A DNA stretch of 64,000 nt from Dactylis glomerata (Eukaryota; Streptophyta; Magnoliopsida; Poales; Poaceae). How positions within the stretch are numbered: position 1 is the first letter of the stretch; every line of letters begins with the position of its first letter. This document shows, piece by piece, positions 43,713-55,952 of the stretch. The notes beneath the pieces were generated by a model. That model was given only the letters and a program-made list of their open reading frames with translations. It searched no databases and was not told where the DNA came from. Both the position numbers and the translations under genes were made by a program. Location: positions 1 to 64,000 of the forward strand of contig QXEO01000414.1 of NCBI GenBank assembly GCA_007115705.1, in the 5' to 3' direction.

Positions 43713-45027
43713 TCACACCACATTGCAAGAATCAATGATATTCAACTCATGCCTCAACTCTCGGAATCTTGCTTCATCAAGGGGCTTTGTGAAGATGTCG
43801 GCGAGTTGATCATTTGTACCTACATAAGATAGGTTAATATCACCTCGATTGACGTGGTCCCGGATGAAGTGATGCCGGATCTCAATGTGCTTCGTCTTAT
43901 TGTGTTGAACCGGATTATGAGCAATCTTGATGGCACTCTCATTGTCACACAAGAGTGGAACCTTGTCACAATGAACTCCATAGTCCTTCAACATTTGCCG
44001 CATCCAAAGAAGTTGAGCACAACAACTTGCCGCAGACACGTACTTGGCTTCCGCGATGGAGAGAGACACACAATTTTGCTTCTTGAAAGACCAACTAACC
44101 AAAGACCTACCAAGAAATTGCAAGCCCCGGAAGTTGATTTCCTATCCACTTTGTCTCCCGCCCAATCAGAATCCGAGTACCCAACAAGCTCGAAGCTTGA
44201 TCCCTTCAGGTACCAAAGGCCAAAAGTTGGGGTATGAATTAAATATCGAAAAATTCTTTTGACGGCCATCAAATGGCTTTCCTTTGGGGCGGCTTGGTAT
44301 CGTGCACACATTCCCACACTAAGCATGATATCGGGTCTAGATGCACAAAGATAGAGCAATGAGCCAATCATAGAGCGGTAAAGTTTTTGATCCACTTCTT
44401 TACCATTTGGATCGAGTTCAAGAGTAACCTTTGTAGGCATGGGAGTTTTGGCTCCTTTCACTCCGGAATCCATGTCGAATTTCTTGAGCATGTCTTGGAT
44501 GTACTTGGCTTGGTTGATGAAGGTCCCTCCTCTCAATTGCCTAACTTCAAAGCCAAGAAAGAACTTCAACTCCCCCATTATCGACATCTCGAATTTGTCG
44601 GTCATTAGTTGTGCAAATTCATCATTGAAGATTTTGTTAGAAGACCCAAAAATAATGTCATCAACATAAATTTGGCATATGAAAAGCTCCCCCATTGACT
44701 TTATTAGTAAAAAGAGTTGGATCAATGAGCCCTATTTCAAACCCACAGTCTACTAGTAACTCTTTAAGATGCTCATACCACGCATGTGGGGCTTGTTTCA
44801 GGCCATAGAGCGCCTTATCGAGTTTGTAGACATGGTTCGGGAAATGAGGGTCCTCAAAGCCCGGGGGTTGCTTTACATATACTAATTCATGAAGAGGACC
44901 ATTGAGAAAAGCACTCTTCACATTCATTTGATGCAACTTAAAGTTGTGGTGAGAAGCATAAGCAAGGAGGATACGGATTGACTCGAGGCGAGCCACGGGA
45001 GAGTAGGTCTCCCCATAGTCAATGCCT
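43713..45027 (-). pseudogene. Copia A reverse transcriptase and RNase H
   Basis: Three overlapping frames cover the domain: VKSAFLNGPLHELVYVKQPP and KALYGLKQAPHAWYEHLKEL (44996-44661), then the catalytic YVDD box in CQIYVDDIIFGSS (about 44660), FLGFEVRQL and LLYLCASRPDIMLSVG, and RNase H with GYSDSDWAGDKVDRKSTSG. A frameshift near 44685 and another near 44120 separate them. The last frame keeps SIAEAKYVSAASCCAQLLW and ends with LADIFTKPLDEARF and a stop at 43713. The domain copies RNA to DNA and removes the RNA strand. The sequence type fits Sirevirus/Maximus. Confidence 0.94.
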
Positions 45028-46774
45028 TTAACTTAAGAGTATCCTTGAGCAACCAAGCGAGCCTTGTTCCTCACAACGATCCTTGAACACCCATTTGGTT
45101 CCAATGACATTGCAACAATCATTGGGCTTCTCCACCAATGACCAAACTTTGTTGCGCTTGAAGTTGTTGAGTTCTTCGTGCATAGCTTCTACCCAATCCG
45201 GGTCTTCAAGTGCCTCAAACACCTTTTGGGGTTCCACACAAGAGATGAAGGCATGATGGCTACTAAAGTTGGCCAATTGTCTCCTTGTGGAAACCCCTTT
45301 CCTCACACTTCCAATCACACTATCCATAGTATGACTCCCCTTGCGGAGAACCTCTTCAACTTTCCTTGCACGGCGAGCTTGAGCTTCTTCAAAAGACTCT
45401 TGAGAAGCTACTTGGTCATCACCACTATTTTGGTCCTCGCCTTGACCTTCAACTTGATCTTGTTCATCAACATGAGCATGCTCATCATCTTGAGCTTGAC
45501 CTTGATCTACCATTGGTGAAGACTCACCACCGTCCACTTGGTCTTGATCTTGGCCTTGCTCGCTTGGGTGAGGGTCTAGAGCTTGTCTTTGGTTAGCATC
45601 AATCGGACCTTGTGAAGCTTGTGGAGCTTGTGAAGATGAAGGCTCCACTTGAGTAGAGCATAGTCCTTCTCCTTCCACCAAAAGGTATCCCTCAATGGGT
45701 ATGAGATTACCCACACCCATTCTTCTTATGGCTCGAGGAGGTATTTCGTCACCTACATCACAAACACCACTTTGCTCCACACAGGAGCCGTCATTCTCGT
45801 CGAATCTCACGTTAGAAACTTCAACAACACGAGCAGACTCTTTGTAAAAGATTCTAAAAGCATGCGATTCGGCGGTATAACCAACAAAGATACCCTCAAG
45901 AACTTTAGAGTCAAACTTGGACAAATGGACACCCTTTTTAAGATAGAAGCACTTACAACCAAATACTCGAAAGTATTTGATGTTAGGATTGTTGCCGGTG
46001 AGGATCTCATACGGAGTCTTGTTCAAGCCTTTGCAAAGATATAACCGGTTAGACGCATGACACGCGGTATTGATAGCTTCGGCCCAAAAGTTATATGGAG
46101 ACTTAAACTCCGCTAACATTGTCCTAGCCATGTCCATCAAGGTCCAGTTCTTCCGCTCGGCTACACCATTTTGTTGTGGAGTGTAGGGAGTCGAGTATTG
46201 ATGACGTATCCCTTCATAACTCAAGAATTCATTCAATGTGTAGTTCTTGAACTCCGTCCCATTGTCACTTCGAATCATCAAGATATCTTGGCCACATTGA
46301 CGTTCAACTTCCTTGGTGAAGTCTTTGACGGTTTGTTGGGTCTCGTATTTGTGCTTGAAGAAGTAGACCCATGTATATCTTGAGTAGTCATCAACAATCA
46401 CCAAAAAATACTTTTTTCCTCCTAGACTTGCGTGAGTTGGAGGGCCAAAGAGGTCCATGTGAAGGAGCTCTAGGACCCTCTTAGATGAAATGATGGTCTT
46501 GCTAGGATGAGGAAGTTCATGCATCTTTCCTTCAATGCAAGCTCTACACACACGATCTTTGGCAAAGGTTAGATCAATTAGTCCTAGGATGTGGTTACCT
46601 TTGTAAAGACTTTGCAAAGTTCTCATATTGACGTGGCCTAGCCGGCGATGCCAAAGCCATCCCACGTCAACTTTAGCCATTAAGCAAGTCGCGGCTTTAG
46701 TGACTTTCTCCGAGAAGTCAATCACATATAAGCCATTTTCGACATGCCCAACAAAGGCTACTTTAAGAGACTTG
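45028..46774 (-). pseudogene. Copia A integrase and start of RT
   Basis: A long open frame has the HHCC zinc site (WLWHRRLGH ... VCRACIEGK), the DDE core (HMDLFGPP, IRSDNGTEFKN, PQQNGVAERKN), the GKCKFYLKK-like C-terminal region and a long acidic/glutamine-rich linker (45370-45640). RT begins at DPDWVEAMHEELNNFKRNKV with GTKWVFKD. A frameshift near 45075 ends the frame at 45028, and RT continues from about 44996 in another frame. Integrase joins cDNA to target DNA; the 5-bp TSD is its footprint. Confidence 0.93.
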
Positions 46775-48401
46775 TGCTACCGGTTGATGGTGCCAGAAAA
46801 TGAGCTAATGGCGTGTGGTTGACGTGGGAGCAGACGGTCCTTGTGCGTGGTGGATAACCAGCCCGTTGGGAACCCCAAGAGGAAGGTATGATGAGTGTAG
46901 CAGCAAGTTTTCCCTCAGTTTAAGAAACCAAGGTTTATCGAACAGGAGAAGAGAGACAATGACGACTGAAGGTGTCGCGGAACCTGCACACACACAAACA
47001 AATACTTTGTTCCCAACTTGCGATGAGGTTGTCAATCTCACCGGTTTGCTTGAAACAAAGGTTATGAGTGTATCGAGTGGAAAACAATATAGTATGCGAG
47101 TAAAGTAAACAGTACGAGTAAAGTAAACAGGTGATAGCAATATGATGGAAATAGGACCGGGGTCCACAGTTCACTAGTGGTGTCTCTCCATAGATAAAAT
47201 AACACATGCTGGGTAAACAAATTACAGTTGGGCAATTGATAGAATAAAGATAAACGTGATATGTCAAGAAGATCACTATGAGATTTACTCTGGGCATTAC
47301 AACAAAATACATAGACCGCCATCCAACTGCATCTATGACTAATAATCCACCCCCGGGGATATCAATCCGAACACCCTAGAAGTATTAAGTTGCGAACAAC
47401 AGATAATTGCATTAAGCAAAGTGTGTAATGTAAACAAAGCATATGCCCTTGAGCATACGAATGTTGTTTTCTCCCTAGTAGCAACAGCACATCTACCACC
47501 TTAGAGGTTTCTGTCACTCCCCCAGGTGAAATAGAGTCATGAACCCACTATCGAGCATAAATACCCCCTCTTGGAGTCACTAGCAACTACTCGGCCAAGA
47601 TAGCTACTAACAACGGAGAGCATGCAAGATCATAAACAACATAGAGATAACAAAAGATATAATTCAGTACAGCAACTTAATCATAAACACCAATATTCAT
47701 CGGATCCCAACAAACCAAACATGTAGAATTACATAACGGTGATCTCAATCATGTAAGGCAGCTCATGAGATCTAAACATGAAGCACATAGTGGAGAAGAC
47801 AACCATCTAGCTACTGCTATGGACCCATAGTCCAAGGTAGACTACTCACTCATCGCTCCGGAGGCAAGCATGGCGATGAAGAAGACCTCCGGTGGCGATT
47901 CCCCTCTCCGGCAGGGTGCCGGGAAGAGCTTCTGGACCCTCCCGATCTTCGGGTCGATGGCGGCGGCGGATCGCGATGTGTTCTAGAAAACTGATCGGGC
48001 CCTTAGGTTTTTCTCGTCGGGGGGTCTTTATAGGCGAAGGGACGCTGTCAGAGGAGGGGCCAGGCGCCCTCACACGGGGGTGGCGCGGGCCAGGGCCTGG
48101 CCGCGCCGCCCCTGTGTGTGGGGCCCTGGTGGCCCCCTCCTACTTCTCTTTGGATCTCTGGAAGCTTCCGGGTAAAATAAGACTTCAGGAACTTGTTTCG
48201 TCCAATTCCGAGAATATTTCATGTGTATCACTCTGAAACACAAAAACAGCAGAAAATAGGGAACTGGCACTGTGGCACTTCGTTAATAGGTTAGTTCCGG
48301 AAAATGCATAAAAATGCCACTAAGTGTAACGAAACAATAGGCAAATGGTGTAAAAACAAGCATGGAGCATCAAAAATTATAGATACGTTTGAGACGTATC
48401 A
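46775..48401 (-). repeat. Solo LTR, D2 subfamily, 1627 bp
   Basis: The minus strand runs TGATACGTCTCAAACG to CAACCGGTAGCA with the perfect TSD ACTTG (46770-46774 and 48402-48406). It separates the protease and integrase of Copia A. The GC hairpin lies at 48061-48130. A TTTTCTGGCACCATCAACC word (PBS-like) lies inside the 3' end. Confidence 0.95.
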
Positions 48402-48706
48402 ACTTGCTCCACAAAAGAACCACAATCCCAACATCAAAGAAAGTTGCAAAACCCATATCGGCAAGTTGAGCTACGGAAAGTAAATTGTAAGAGAGAGTCT
48501 CAACAAGCATGACATCTTCCACGGTAACATCTTGAGAGATGACAACTTTACCAAGACCCAATACCTTTGACCTTGAGGAGTCTCCATAGGTGACGTAGCC
48601 CGCACTAGATGGACCGGTGCGAAGCTCCTTCACCAACTCTTTGCTTCCGGACATATGATTGGTAGCACCACTATCAATTATCCATTATCCCACACCAGAA
48701 GCAAAT
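48402..48706 (-). pseudogene. Copia A aspartic protease
   Basis: WIIDSGATNHMSG (about 48670) is the Copia protease active site with the catalytic Asp in DSG, followed by VMLVETLSYNLLSVAQLADMG, the conserved C-terminal block. A TAA lies just before the motif. The region is cut at 48402 by the solo LTR 46775-48401, and the frame resumes at 46774. Protease processes the polyprotein. Confidence 0.88.
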
Positions 48707-49498
48707 CCCTACAAGAAATCAAGTCTTGTTTTTAGGTCCCCATTTTTCAATGGGTCCTCTTTTGTTAGTGACAAGGGTCTTAGGAACCCAAATAGACCAA
48801 GCAATGTGTTCATCAGGTGAACCAACAAATTTGGCATATACATGCCCATCATAAGCACGACAAAGAACATAGGAAGGATTATATTTTCCCGCAAAGTTGT
48901 TGTGATTGGGCATTGCCTTTTTGGCATTCCCAATCACTTCCTTCACTAGCTCACCCTCCTCCTCAAAGACATTGCCATCCTCATCAAAGCATATGTCATT
49001 TAGTATGCTCTTCTTAGGAGGAGGAGTAGGCATAAGAAACTTCTTCTTCTTGTTGTTCTTCTTCTTGTTCCTCTTCTTCTTTGACTTGGAGGTGAAGCCA
49101 AGTCCGGTCTTGTCACCATGTTGCTTTTGAGCACTCAAAAGCTCATCAAGCCTTTTATCACCATTGGGGGGATCTTTCTCATAAAGAGGGTTAGTGTGGC
49201 ATGAACTTGCAACAAAAGTGCTATAAGGGAACTTGGTTGCTTCTTTAGCAATTATAAGATTAAGTTTTTCATTTTGCAACCTAAGTTCATTTGCTACGGA
49301 TTGAGCAATGTCTCGATCACTTTTAAGTTTAGTAATGTCTAAATTATGAGACTCTTCAAGACCCAGCTTGGATGCCTCAAGTGCCATCCTAAGGTCTTGC
49401 TCAACCTCAAGGGATTGAGTGAGTGTAGCAATTTCATCGGCATACTCACAAGCATGCCCTTCTAGCTCAAAAATGCATTCCTCATTTTTATCATTAAG
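48707..49498 (-). pseudogene. Copia A gag-pol linker with coiled coil and Lys-rich tract
   Basis: In the gag frame beyond the 49499 stop there is a leucine/glutamate-rich coiled-coil segment (TLTQSLEVEQDLRMALEASK), then a lysine-rich block (KSKKKRNKKKNNKKKKF, a possible nuclear localisation signal) and the conserved AYDGHVYAKFVGSPDEHIAW segment that precedes protease in this lineage. It ends with stops near 48718. A comparable segment is found at the end of the Copia B gag, supporting shared ancestry. Confidence 0.75.
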
Positions 49499-52400
49499 TT
49501 AGAGAGACTCGTTATATTGATCTAGGAAAATCTCAAAGCGAAGTTTTGTCTCCCCATGCAAGGTTGACATAAACATGTCCAATTCATTAGGCTCATCCTT
49601 ATCATCACTTGAGTCAACACAATCCATCAAAGATAAGCTTCTAGGTATGATGGGTGTGAAAGTAGGTGATACCTTTGTAGCATGAGCCATTAGACATGTC
49701 CCTTTGAAGTTGGTGCGCTTGGACTCGTTTACGGAAGCGAAGAGGGATGACGAAGAGGTAGGCTTGGCAATGGCGATGGCGGCCCTCCCTACTTCTTCAT
49801 CATCACTTGAATCATCACCAGAGGGGTATTCTTCTTGAGTCGTCAAAGCGTGTATTGGAACGGCTTTCTTCTTGTCGGAGTTCCTTGGAGGGTATGACTT
49901 GGCCTTCATCTCCTTGCGGACAAGTCTTCCATTATGATCCTCCACTCTTTCATTGGGACAATCCGCAATGAAGTGGTGTTGGTTACCACAATTGTAGCAA
50001 GTCCTCACTCTACTTGTGGCCTTAGGCTTGGAGGGACTAGATGACTTCCACTTCTTCATGAATGCCCTTTGAGCGAGAGCCATGTGCTCGGCATGGACAT
50101 ACTTCATGTCCTCGGGACTTCCACTTATTGTCTCTTCCTCTGCCATCAAACTTGCTTCTTCATGAAGTGAGACTTTGGCCTTCAAAGCAAGGTTGGGAGC
50201 ACGAACACCACGTGCACGAGCGAAAGCATCATCCACATTCTTCTCGGAGATCTTTCTTGCCACAATCTCTTGCAAGATGTCATGAGCAGTCATCTTCTAA
50301 AAGTTGGCATCTCCCTTGATAGAGTTCATTGTTTCTTTCATGAAAGGCAAGAGAGCTTGGAAGAACTTCCTCTTCATCCATCTCCCATCACATTGGGTAG
50401 AGCCAAGATCAATTAGCTTCACTTGAAGTGCCGAGAGACGCCTATGAAGTTCTTTGGGGGATTCACCATCAAGCATGGCAAAGTTGTCCGCTTCATTGGA
50501 TGCTTCGTCAAACTTGGATTCTTGAATGCTCTCGTTTCCAATGAAGAGGTTCGCGAGAGCATCCCAAGCTTCCTTGGCGGAGGTGATGTTGCGGATGAAC
50601 GCCTTGTCCTTCTCGGTAAGAGACATGTGAATGAGATGCAAAGCGGAGGCATTGAGTTGCTTGTCCATTTGCTCCCAAGGTAGCAAGTTGCTCAAGTCCT
50701 TGGAAGTTGGATGAAAACCTTGCTCAATGATTCTCCAAAGCTCAATAGACACAAAGTTTATGCGAGAGCGCATGTTATCTTGCCAATTGGCAAAGCTAGA
50801 AGCATCAAGTGGTGGCGGTGGGCCGCATGAAACAAGGTGTGACTTTTGGAGGTGTCTACCGAAGACATAGCTCACCGGAGGTGGAGTCTCCGTGCCATGC
50901 CCCCTAGGTGTGTTGCCCTTTTTGGAGGCATCATCATCGCCCTCAACTTCTTCAACCTTCTCCGGATCAACCTCGCCTAAGGATGGCTTATCCGAGCTTT
51001 CAACCGGAGTTGAAGGAGTGGAACTTGAAGCCCCACTAGTGAGGGCGTTGATGGCGCAGTGATGATGGTGCCAGAAAACTTGTTGGTGTTGATGTCGCGG
51101 TGATGATGATGTGGGAGCTTCTTCTTCAATCCCCGGCAACTGCGACAGAAAACTTCTGGTGCCAAGTTGACGTGGGAATGTGTAGTAATTGACCGGCCAG
51201 TTGGAAACCCCAAGAGAAGATTTGATGAATATAGCAGCAAGTTTTCCCTCAGTTATGAAACTAAGGTAGTCAATCCAGTAGGAAAAGGCCAATACGACTG
51301 AAGGTGATGCCCACTAGCTGCGTGACACTCTAACAAGGGCGCCATTAACGATATCTTGTTAGCGCGTCTTCAACCAGTAGCAACGTGGAACCTGCACACA
51401 ACACAACCAAATACTTTGTTCCCAACTTACGATGAGGTTGTCAATCTCACCGGTTTGCTTGAAACAAAGGAATGAGCGTATCGAGTGGAAAGCAGTAGTA
51501 GAATGTGAGTAAAGTAAACAATGCAAGTAAAGTAAATAGGTGATAGCGATATAAAGGAAATAGGACCGGGGTCCATAGTTCACTAGTGGTGTCTCTCCAT
51601 AAGATAAAATAACACATGCTGGGTAAATAAATTACAGTTGGGCAATTGATAGAATAAAGACAACGTGATATGTCAAGAGGATCACTATGAGATTTACTCT
51701 GGGAATTACAACAAGATACATAGACTGCCATCCAACTGCATCTATGACTAATAATCCACTTGTGGCGAATCAATCTGAGAACTCCACAAGTATTAAGTTG
51801 CGAACAATAGATAACTGCATTAAGCAAAGTGTGTAATGTAAATAAAGCATATGCCCTTGAGCATATGAATGTTGTTTTCCCCCTAGTAGCAACAGCACAT
51901 CTACAACCTTAGAGGTTTCTGTCACTCCCCCAGATTAAATAGAGGCATGAACCCACTATCGAGCATAAATACCCCCTCTTGGTGTCACTAGCAACTACTC
52001 GGCCAAGATAGCTACTAACAACAGAGAGCATGCAAGATCATAAACAACATAGAGATAACATAAGATAATATTCAGCACATAAACTCAATCATAACACCAA
52101 TATTCATTGGATCCTAACAAACACAACATGTAGAATTACATAACGGTGATCTCGATCATGTAAGGCAGCTCACGAGATCTAAACATTAAGCACATGGTGG
52201 AGAAGACAACCATCTAGCTACTGCTATGGACCCATAGTCCAAGGTAGACTACTCACTCAGCGCGCCGGAGGCAAGCATGGTGATGAAGAAGACCTCCGGT
52301 GGCGATTCCCCTCTCCGGCAGGGTGTCGGGAAGAGCTTCTGGACCCTCCTGATCTTCGGGTCGATGGCGGTGGCAGATCGCGATGTATTCTGGAAAAGTG

Positions 52401-52914
52401 ATCGGGTATTTAGGTTTTTCCCGTTGGGGGGTCTTTATAGGCGAAGGGGCATCATCAGAAGTGGTCCTGGTGGGGCTCACCACAGGGGGCGCGGGCCAGC
52501 CCCAGGCCGCGCCCCCTGGTGGTGTGGCCCACCAGTGGCTCCTCTCTGTCTCCTCTTCAGTTCTCTGGAAGCTTCGGTAAATTTCTGGACGTCTGGCTTT
52601 TGTTTTGTCCAATTCCGAGAATATTTCCTGTGTAACTTTTCTGAAACACAAAAACAGCAGAAAACAGGGAACTGGCACTGTGGCATCTCGTTAATAAGTT
52701 AGTTCTAGAAAATGCATAAAAATGCCACGAAGTGTAACGAAACACTAAGCAAATGGTGTAAAAACAAGCATGGAGCATCAAAAATTATGGATACGTTGGA
52801 GACGTATCAGGCGTCGAGTTGAGATTTTTGGCTTTCCATGACTACCATCATGGCATCCATTCATGTCATTAGGTTATTAAGATCCGCCTTAGTGGCGGGC
52901 TCCTCGTCGCCCAT
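49499..52914 (-). pseudogene. Copia A gag (interrupted, with premature stops)
   Basis: The start ATG is at 52914, 38 nt past the PBS; the first exon-like piece (52914-52815) has a TGA stop after about 17 codons and is then cut by the solo LTR 51049-52809. From 51048 the frame continues: a SWIB-free UBN2-type gag core (LDASSFANWQDNMRSRINFV, SAKEAWDALANLFIGNESIQ), a TAG near 50296, then KMTAHDILQEIVARKISEK and a CX2CX4HX4C zinc knuckle (CYNCGNQHHFIADC). It ends at a TAA at 49499. The tail continues in frame beyond that stop. The protein would form the particle and bind RNA. Stops look like single-base changes in an originally continuous frame. Confidence 0.88.
51049..52809 (-). repeat. Solo LTR, D2-like, 1761 bp
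   Basis: The minus strand runs TGATACGTCTCCAACG to GCGCCATCA with the perfect TSD GGCGT (51044-51048 and 52810-52814). It cuts Copia A gag near its N-terminus. It is about 130 bp longer than other D2 copies because of extra sequence near 51060-51160 and 51320-51390. The hairpin lies at 52465-52536. Confidence 0.92.
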
Positions 52915-52951
52915 AATCTCTTAGGCGGTTAAGCCCAATCAAAGAGCCCTT

Positions 52952-52963
52952 GCTCTGATACCA
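52952..52963 (-). other. Primer binding site of Copia A
   Basis: The minus strand reads TGGTATCAGAGC two bases after the LTR end, complementary to initiator methionine tRNA. Confidence 0.93.
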
Positions 52964-52965
52964 AT

Positions 52966-54275
52966 TGAAAGGATCTTAATGGGCGACTAGAGGGGGGGTG
53001 AATAGGCGCTACACAAATTTACAATCTTTTTCAATTTTAAGGCTTGACACAAAGTAAATTCACTAGATGTGCAACTAGGTAAATTTCCTATAGGTGACAA
53101 GCAAGCAAGCAATATGCAAATAAGTAAGATACAAGTAAGGGAGCGAGATAACCGAAAGGTGGAGATCGGAGACATGAGGATATATTCCCGTAGTTCCTTC
53201 CTTTTGAGGGGAAGTATGTCTACGTTGGAGAGGTGTGGTGACACGGAGTCGACCAAAGCCACAGAGGCTCACCTTATTCTCCGGTGAGTAAGCCACAAAG
53301 GCTAGCTCATTTCCACTAAGCGGTGGTATTGGGGGAACCCACCGAATCCCTTACACGGAGCTTGGGGCACACATCCACAACTGAATTGAGGCTCCCAAGA
53401 ATGCCACGGAGGCTAGAAAACCACAAAGACAAGAGTAATCACAAATTACACCACCTAGTGTTTCCAAGGAACCACTAGGAATGAATTCCCCAAGCAAATG
53501 GAGAGGGAAAAGAAATTCCTTCGGTGGAGATGTAGATCGGGACCTCCTCCTTCGATCCTCCAAAGATCAGGGACTTTGGGTGGTTGAAGGTGGAGATCTA
53601 GCAGTGAGGTTGGCTCCAAATAATGTCTTGTTCTTGATGAGGATGAGCAGCTGGAGAAGATGAGGGGGAGGGGTATAAATACCCCTCCCCGAAATGTATC
53701 CGTTGCAGCCGCCATGGCCGGATTATCCGGGGCAAGTTAGGGCCAGATAATCCGGCCTACTTCTGGAAAAATTCGGCAAAATATCTGGCCTGCAATCTAG
53801 GTGACGCGCACCTCGCCATCTTCTGGTCCTTAGCCGATTTCAGGGATGGCCGGATTATCCGGCCCAGATTTGAAATATCCGGCCAAAATATCCGGCCACC
53901 CTTCTGGGTGACGCGCCTCTGGTCCTTAGCCGATTTCGGGGGTGACCGAAATATCTTGCCAGATTTGAAATGTCCGGCCACACTTCTGGGTGACGCACCT
54001 CTGGTCCTTAGCCAATTTTGGGGGTGGACAAAATATCCGGCCAGATCTGAAATATCCGGCCAGATCTGAAATATCCGGCCACAATTCTGGGTGACGTGCA
54101 TCACGAGCTCTTCTGGTCCTTATCCATTTTTCGAGGGTGGCCGGATTATCTGGTCCAGATCTGAAATATTTGGTCCAAATATCCGGCCATGATTCTGCAC
54201 CAAATACAATGTTAAATTATCCTAGTGTTGTTAACTAACACACAAAACTAGGGAGGGCTAGAAAATGCCCTAACA
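52966..54275 (-). repeat. 5' LTR of Copia A (1310 bp)
   Basis: It is the same sequence type and orientation as 18411-19689, with TG...CA ends (TGTTAGGGCATTTT to GATCCTTTCA), and is followed on the minus strand by the PBS. The TATA palindrome lies at about 53668-53693 and the palindrome/subrepeat cluster at 53715-54195. Visible substitutions and indels against the 3' LTR show an older insertion than Gypsy E. Confidence 0.95.
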
Positions 54276-54690
54276 GGAGGTATAAATACCCCTCCCCTTC
54301 TTTCACCTCAAGCTGCTCGCCCTGCAAAATAAGAACACCATATTTAGAGCCACCAAATTTGAAAGATCTCATTCCTCAACCCACCAAAGCTCTTAATCTT
54401 TGGAGAATCAAAGGAGAAGGTCTTGATCTACATCCTCACCAAAGCGATTTGATTTCTCCTCTCATTTTCTTCAGGTATTTGTTCCTAGGGATTCCTTGGA
54501 AACCTTGGGTCTTGATTTTCTTGATAATCTTGTCTACTTGTTGTTGAAAACTTTGTGGTGATCTTGGAAGCCTCCAATTCAGTTGTGGATGTGTGCCCTA
54601 AGCTTTATGTAAAGGCCCGATTCTGCCTCGAGGAACCCCTTAGTGGAATCGTGAGTTGCGCCTTTGTGACATAATCTCACACCAGAGAAT
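54276..54690 (+). repeat. Right fragment of the decayed C-type LTR
   Basis: Starting TATAAATACCCCTCCCC and continuing through CACCTCAAGCTGCTCG, GTTGTGGATGTGTGCCC and AGGAACCCCTTAGTGGAA, this matches the C LTR at 62837-63240. It is the other side of the target broken by Copia A. Homology stops near 54684. Confidence 0.75.
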
Positions 54691-55644
54691 AGTCACCATC
54701 ATAATCGTGAGCTCCTACACATGTGATACCTTCGGGTGCTTTTACTTACTGTTGTTGCCTTAATTTGGGTGTTGCATAGGAGCGTGCCATTTTGCTATGT
54801 GGGTATGCCCAGTCACACTTTCGGGACTTTGACCTTCAATAGTCACCATCACAAACCAATGAGTCTGTTTATAGAGCTTGGTTGACTTTGTTATGGGTAG
54901 CTTAGTTGGGTGGCCCCAAGACTCGTTTCTAGTGAAGAAGACTGCAAGTCGTGATCTCCTGCCTGCACATCAAAGAAAGTGTATTAGTCGTAGGCATCAA
55001 GGGGTGAATGTCTGTATGTGCACAATTATGCACCTTTGTGAGGTTAAATCTTTTTGAAAGATGTGTATACAATTATGGATGACTTGGATTTGTTTAACTT
55101 GATCATAAAACAACTTATACCTAACTAATCATAACTTGATTAGTATATTAGAACAACTTTGATAATAACCTATAAAATTGACAACCGTATGAGTGGCTTT
55201 GAAATTTTCTCCCTCGTGGGTTACACAAAGTAAGTGATGACTGGATATGTTATGTTTGGTGTTAGTATTGAGTTGGTTCCTTATGGGTTCTCCGAACTCT
55301 CTTATGGATGAAAGTTGTAGCTTGTCTCTAAGATTGCTTAGCACTATTTTGTTGCTTAATCCACTGTACTTTTTATGACAAACATTTGTGTCTCTTAAGT
55401 TTTACTGAGTACCTTGTGTACTCACTTGTTGCTTTCCCCTGGTTCTTTTACCGGTAGCAAGTATGATGACGGCCGACTTTAGCAGGGTTATCCGGCTTGG
55501 CATGGGTAGGGATATGGATGCCACTCATGTATATTTAGGTCATTTATGATCGTTTGTACTCTTATTTATACTCGAATACTGCTTTTCTTTCTTTGTATAT
55601 TGCCTTATGACATTTGTAATGTATCCTTTTGCTAAACTTGACTT
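54691..55644. other. Unassigned repeat-like sequence
   Basis: I see no gene. Phrases such as ACTGAGTACCTTGTGTACTC (55404-55423) resemble grass Gypsy LTR text, but I cannot define ends. A 14-bp word AATAGTCACCATCA occurs at about 54678 and 54838. Confidence 0.35.
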
Positions 55645-55952
55645 TGAAAGTGCATACTTTGTATCCCTCATGTTTTGTGTGTTAGATAACAACATTAGGA
55701 ATTTTAAGTGTATGTTAAGTGGTGCAGGTTTTTCAGCTCAAAGAATTGGCTAAGTCTCTAGGGAGGGGTTTCCCTGGAATCAGGCCGGATAATCCGGCCA
55801 GGGGCCGGATAATCCGCCACCCCTGCGAGGCATCAGAAAAAACGGCTAAGGACTTAGCTCGGTGTCACCCAGATACGGGGCCGGATAATCCGCCCCCCCC
55901 CCCCCCCCGAAGATTTTGGAATTTCTGCTAAGGACTTAGCTCAGTGTCACCT

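Larger units (their letters stand above)
18411..54275 (-). mobile_element. Copia element A (Sirevirus-like), 35.9 kb including nested insertions
   Basis: Two related LTRs in the same orientation (18411-19689 and 52966-54275) bound the unit, with a perfect TSD GGAGG at 18406-18410 and 54276-54280. The minus strand reads 5' LTR, methionine-tRNA PBS, gag with a zinc knuckle, protease, integrase, RT, RNase H, an extra gene with its own TATA box, a multi-PPT zone and 3' LTR. Large LTRs, purine-rich GGGGGAG repeats before the 3' LTR, palindrome-rich LTRs and the RT sequence type suggest the Sirevirus/Maximus lineage (inference from known hallmarks). Nested inside are Copia B and two solo LTRs. Subtracting these leaves about 11.5 kb. 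Multiple stops and frameshifts make it non-functional. Confidence 0.95.
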
